DNA from: Dehalococcoidia bacterium
Lineage (GTDB): Bacteria; Chloroflexota; Dehalococcoidia; GIF9; UBA5620
Direction of reading: 5' to 3'
Assembly (NCBI GenBank): GCA_016783225.1
Contig: JADHWZ010000002.1
Span: 1-33,562 of the forward strand
DNA length: 33,562 bases
Each line of letters starts with the position of its first letter. Within the stretch, counting starts at the first letter, position 1. Positions 31,168 to 33,562 of this stretch are shown here, in pieces. Position numbers and translations under genes: made by a program. Under the pieces are notes generated by a model. It was given only the letters and a program-made list of their open reading frames with translations. It did no database searches and was not told where the DNA came from.

Positions 31168-31219
31168 GACGTAATTTTCGCCAACTGTTGCCTCGTGAAG
31201 TTGTAAGACAAGATATGCC

Positions 31220-31438
31220 TCAGTCCTTGATTGGCCTACTTGGATCGCCAGGAGACATCCCCACCGAGAAAGACTCCTGCAACAAGCGCTCGATGGCGCT
31301 CCGTGGAACCAATATCCTCTTGCCGAACCGTATTGCAGGCAGCTTACCGCGCCGAGCCATCTCATACGCAAGGCCACGGCTAATTCCCAAAAGCTGGGCA
31401 GCCTCTGGAACCGTGATTGTCAATCTTTGTTCGCTCAT
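31220..31438 (-). CDS. Excisionase-like HTH protein (HTH_17/MerR-like)
   Basis: A 72-residue DNA-binding protein with the typical excisionase motif: LTITVPEAAQLLGISRGLAYEMARRGKLPAIRFGKRILVPRSAIERLL. Such proteins act as excisionases or small regulators of integrated elements, bending DNA at attachment or promoter sites. The ATG at 31438 has AAGGTG eight bases upstream, and a near-consensus promoter lies behind it. It is divergent from the HTH gene at 31614, and an integrase follows at 32609, which supports a recombination-directionality role. Length is normal for the family. Confidence 0.85.
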   Translation of the reverse strand: MSEQRLTITVPEAAQLLGISRGLAYEMARRGKLPAIRFGKRILVPRSAIERLLQESFSVGMSPGDPSRPIKD

Positions 31439-31464
31439 ACACTTGCACCTTGACCGTGCGGGTA

Positions 31465-31512
31465 TTGACCAACGATCATCTTTATGATAGACTTAAATCA
31501 GGAAAGTGTCAA
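31465..31512. promoter_or_regulatory. Overlapping divergent promoters with shared operator
   Basis: Minus strand: TTGACA (31512-31507), 17 bp, TATCAT (31489-31484), driving the excisionase-like gene. Plus strand: TTGACC (31465-31470), 17 bp, TAGACT (31488-31493), possibly serving the 31614 gene, though its start is 120 bp away. The inverted repeat ATCAT-CTTT-ATGAT (31475-31488) covers the minus-strand -10 and touches the plus-strand one. This geometry suits a bistable or autoregulated switch. Confidence 0.6.
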
Positions 31513-31613
31513 GTATAGATAATGAACTGGGATTGGCATATTATTGGTGAACAAAGGCGGGGCGTGTGAAATAGTGTGTGAATAGGCTAATCAAACAAGA
31601 TTGGAGGTTTCCA

Positions 31614-32576
31614 ATGCCGACAGCAGAAGGATATTCCGCAAGAAAGGTCCGGATCACCAATGAGCAGATCACCGAGATGAAACGCCTGTTTAGAGAAGGC
31701 AAATCGATTTCAGCAATAGCGCGCGAAATAGGTTGCCACCGTCAAACGGTGAGAATGCACCTTAGGGAAAAGCACGGGGATATTGTTGCTGACGAGATCA
31801 GGAAAGAGGTATTGGCAGTGGAACTGCGTAACCACTTCCAACAGTTGGTCGAATTCGCCCAAATAGATCTGAAATTGCGCCTGGATGCGTCACTGCCGGA
31901 ACATAGGTACCCCGAACCACGAGAGCCGCGGGCGCACGGGCCAATAATTGTGGGCGGACTATTGGGGCTGCCCCATTCAGGTGGGGCAGCGTATATGAGC
32001 CAAGAGTGGATGCGCATGTTTTGGCCGTCGCCCAAGGAGAGTCACTTGCTACAGTCACTTAGAGAACATACCAAAGACTCAGAGTTGTGGGTACACTGGG
32101 ATAACTGGCGTAGGAAGGTAGCTGACTACGAGTCTGCTGGCCGAAAACTTCTGGATTGGCTTGATGGAAGGGTGGAGGCCGAGCTGTTTGAAAGGGTTGA
32201 GCCAACGAAAGTGGAGCAAATTCGGTGCTGGCTGTTTGGCAATATCCTTCTTACAGCAAGTGGAGAGATGCCTGAAGGGCTGGACAGGTTCAGGGAAGGT
32301 GTCCTCTATCCCAAAGGGGTAATAATCATGACTAGCCCAGAAAAGGACGAAAAAGACGCAGATGGTAGCGTAGCCCTATACAAGCATCTATGTGGCATTC
32401 TTGATGAGGCTCAAAAGAGGTCTGAATGGACTGCACTTCGGTCTGCGACTGAGGAATTGAAATGTAGGGAAAGCCAGCTTGAACTCAGGCGCATTGCAAA
32501 AGAGGTGGATTACGCCCTTGTTAGTGTTGAGCTTATGCATGCCTTGCCGGGACGCTGTCATCTATGCCCGGTGTAG
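31614..32576 (+). CDS. HTH-domain protein of an integrated element, unknown
   Basis: A 320-residue protein from the ATG at 31614, chosen because GGAGG lies six bases upstream; an in-frame GTG at 31578 has no ribosome site. Residues about 8-55 contain a resolvase-type helix-turn-helix (NEQITEMKRLFREGKSISAIAREIG, CHRQTVRMHL). The remainder is helical with W-rich segments (SQEWMRMFWPSP, LWVHWDNWRRKV) and a C-terminus ending PGRCHLCPV. Proteins of this type accompany tyrosine integrases in environmental genomes, but I know no defined function. The integrase gene follows by 32 bp, probably in the same transcript. Confidence 0.65.
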   Translation: MPTAEGYSARKVRITNEQITEMKRLFREGKSISAIAREIGCHRQTVRMHLREKHGDIVADEIRKEVLAVELRNHFQQLVEFAQIDLKLRLDASLPEHRYPEPREPRAHGPIIVGGLLGLPHSGGAAYMSQEWMRMFWPSPKESHLLQSLREHTKDSELWVHWDNWRRKVADYESAGRKLLDWLDGRVEAELFERVEPTKVEQIRCWLFGNILLTASGEMPEGLDRFREGVLYPKGVIIMTSPEKDEKDADGSVALYKHLCGILDEAQKRSEWTALRSATEELKCRESQLELRRIAKEVDYALVSVELMHALPGRCHLCPV

Positions 32577-32608
32577 TCTAAATAGCACCAAACAAGAAGG
32601 AGCTAGGG

Positions 32609-33562
32609 ATGAAAGGACATATTAGACAGAGGTCAAAAGGTTCATGGACAATCGTGATTGACGTAGGGAGAGACCCCCAGACAGGGAAGAGGCGGCAGCA
32701 GTGGCATACGGTTCATGGCACCAAGAAGGATGCTGAGAGGGCACTGAGGGAGCTGCTGCAAGCGGTTGAGACGGGTGGCTACGTGAAGCCGAGCCGGCTG
32801 ACGCTGGGGGAGTGGTTAGAACGGTGGTTGGAGAGCTACGTGGTGATGCATGTCTCGCCTCGCACGGCGGAGAGTTATAAAGAGCAAATTCGCCGGCACA
32901 TCATTCCGGCCCTGGGCACAATACCCTTGGCTCAACTCCAGGCCCACCATCTTGAGGCGCATTATGCACGTGCTCTGGCGCAAGGTCGGACCGATGGGAA
33001 GGGCGGCCTCAGCCCGAGGACAGTACGGTACCAGCACGGGCTCTTGTTTGAAGCGCTGCGCCACGCCGTGAGGCAGGGCTTTCTGATGCGTAACGTTGTT
33101 GAGACGGTGGAACCGCCACGGCAGTCGCGCAGTGGTAAGATAGCGATCCTGACGCCCGAGCAAGTTGCGAAATTCCTGGAGGTTGCGCAGGAGACGCCTT
33201 ATCATGCCTTGTTCTATACAGCGGTGTACACGGGAATGAGGCGTGGTGAACTGCTGGGGTTGCGTTGGTGCGACGTTGACCTCGAGCTGGCCTCGTTGTC
33301 TGTGGTTCAAACGCTGTACAAAAGCCGTGGCAGTTGCATAGTCAAAGAGCCTAAGAGTAGTTATAGTCGGAGGTCGATTGCTCTGTCACCTTCGTTGGCG
33401 CTACTGCTGCGTCGACATCGGGCTGAGCAGGAATTGCGGGCAAGACAGCTTGGGAGGCAGCTAGCCGATGCCGACCTGGTTTTTTCCCGGCTGGATGGTA
33501 GTGCCGTTGACCCGAGTACTCTGAGCCATACCTTTGTCAAAGTGGTGGCCAAGGCTGGTCTT
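32609..33562 (+). CDS. Tyrosine site-specific integrase, cut by the window edge
   Basis: The frame is open from the ATG at 32609 (AAGGAG upstream) to the window end, 318 codons without a stop. Residues 1-55 form the arm-binding AP2-like domain (GSWTIVIDVGRDPQTGKRR). Residues about 64-165 are the SAM-like core-binding domain (LTLGEWLERWLESY, SPRTAESYKEQIRRHI). The catalytic domain begins near 178 with the first catalytic arginine in TGMRRGELLGLRW (about R211) and the probable lysine in KEPKSSYSRRSI (K249). The HxxR, H/W and Tyr boxes lie beyond the window. About 60-80 residues should be missing. It integrates the element to its left or right; no attachment site was found. Confidence 0.92.
   Translation, partial: MKGHIRQRSKGSWTIVIDVGRDPQTGKRRQQWHTVHGTKKDAERALRELLQAVETGGYVKPSRLTLGEWLERWLESYVVMHVSPRTAESYKEQIRRHIIPALGTIPLAQLQAHHLEAHYARALAQGRTDGKGGLSPRTVRYQHGLLFEALRHAVRQGFLMRNVVETVEPPRQSRSGKIAILTPEQVAKFLEVAQETPYHALFYTAVYTGMRRGELLGLRWCDVDLELASLSVVQTLYKSRGSCIVKEPKSSYSRRSIALSPSLALLLRRHRAEQELRARQLGRQLADADLVFSRLDGSAVDPSTLSHTFVKVVAKAGL

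Noticed and set aside
31042..31377. 111-residue minus-strand frame with YDEYDAYE repeat
   Set aside because: It overlaps the excisionase-like gene in another frame and its repetitive part is explained by the 9-bp tandem repeat.

Overview
The window is dominated by one long minus-strand operon (about 675-21153) encoding an extracellular-type contractile injection system (eCIS, a phage-tail-like particle of the Afp/PVC/MAC/Streptomyces CIS superfamily). To its right are its probable regulator, an IS110-family insertion sequence with several small repeats, and an accessory segment that ends in a tyrosine integrase cut by the window edge. No rRNA, tRNA or taxonomic marker gene is present. A bacterium of Chloroflexota type is my guess, from the style of the eCIS genes, the SARP-like regulator, the four-helix-bundle insertion and the dispersed ATTGCGAG repeats. 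This is inference only.

Layout of the eCIS operon in transcription order: small conserved protein (21153), Pvc15-like double AAA ATPase, two DUF4157 ('eCIS core') proteins with different C-terminal regions, Pvc16-like DUF4255 cap protein, sheath, tube protein, CxxC tail-assembly protein, DUF6760 protein, a third DUF4157 protein, second tube protein, a 462-residue protein of unknown role, LysM/CIS-tube adaptor, VgrG-like spike, PAAR tip, gp25-like and gpJ-like baseplate proteins and a tail protein I. The run ends with two tandemly duplicated proteins that carry membrane segments (675-3794). I recognise no tail fibre and no typical long tape-measure gene. Fibre absence plus membrane proteins would fit a particle that docks on its own producer's membrane or is otherwise intracellular; this is inference.

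Control: upstream of the first eCIS gene, five heptamers (GGYAAAT-type) repeat with an exact 11-bp period and end 9 bp from a -10-like hexamer. This is the layout of operators bound by SARP-type (OmpR-winged-helix plus BTAD) activators, and such a protein is encoded close by at 22098-23192. I propose that it activates the eCIS operon. A four-helix-bundle (IVP-like) insertion with inverted flanks lies between the operator and the regulator gene.

The right part holds a TIGR04076-like protein, a 97-bp palindromic MITE, an IS110/IS1111-type element with 13-bp inverted repeats, an AT-richer set of membrane/helical unknowns, a frameshifted Mrr-like nuclease, an HTH/coiled-coil plus coiled-coil/zinc-ribbon gene pair, an excisionase-like regulator with overlapping divergent promoters, an HTH protein and the integrase. 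The last five or six genes look like one end of an integrated element. The extreme left is a lipoprotein gene with GH114 (polygalactosaminidase-like) features, broken by a dispersed repeat.
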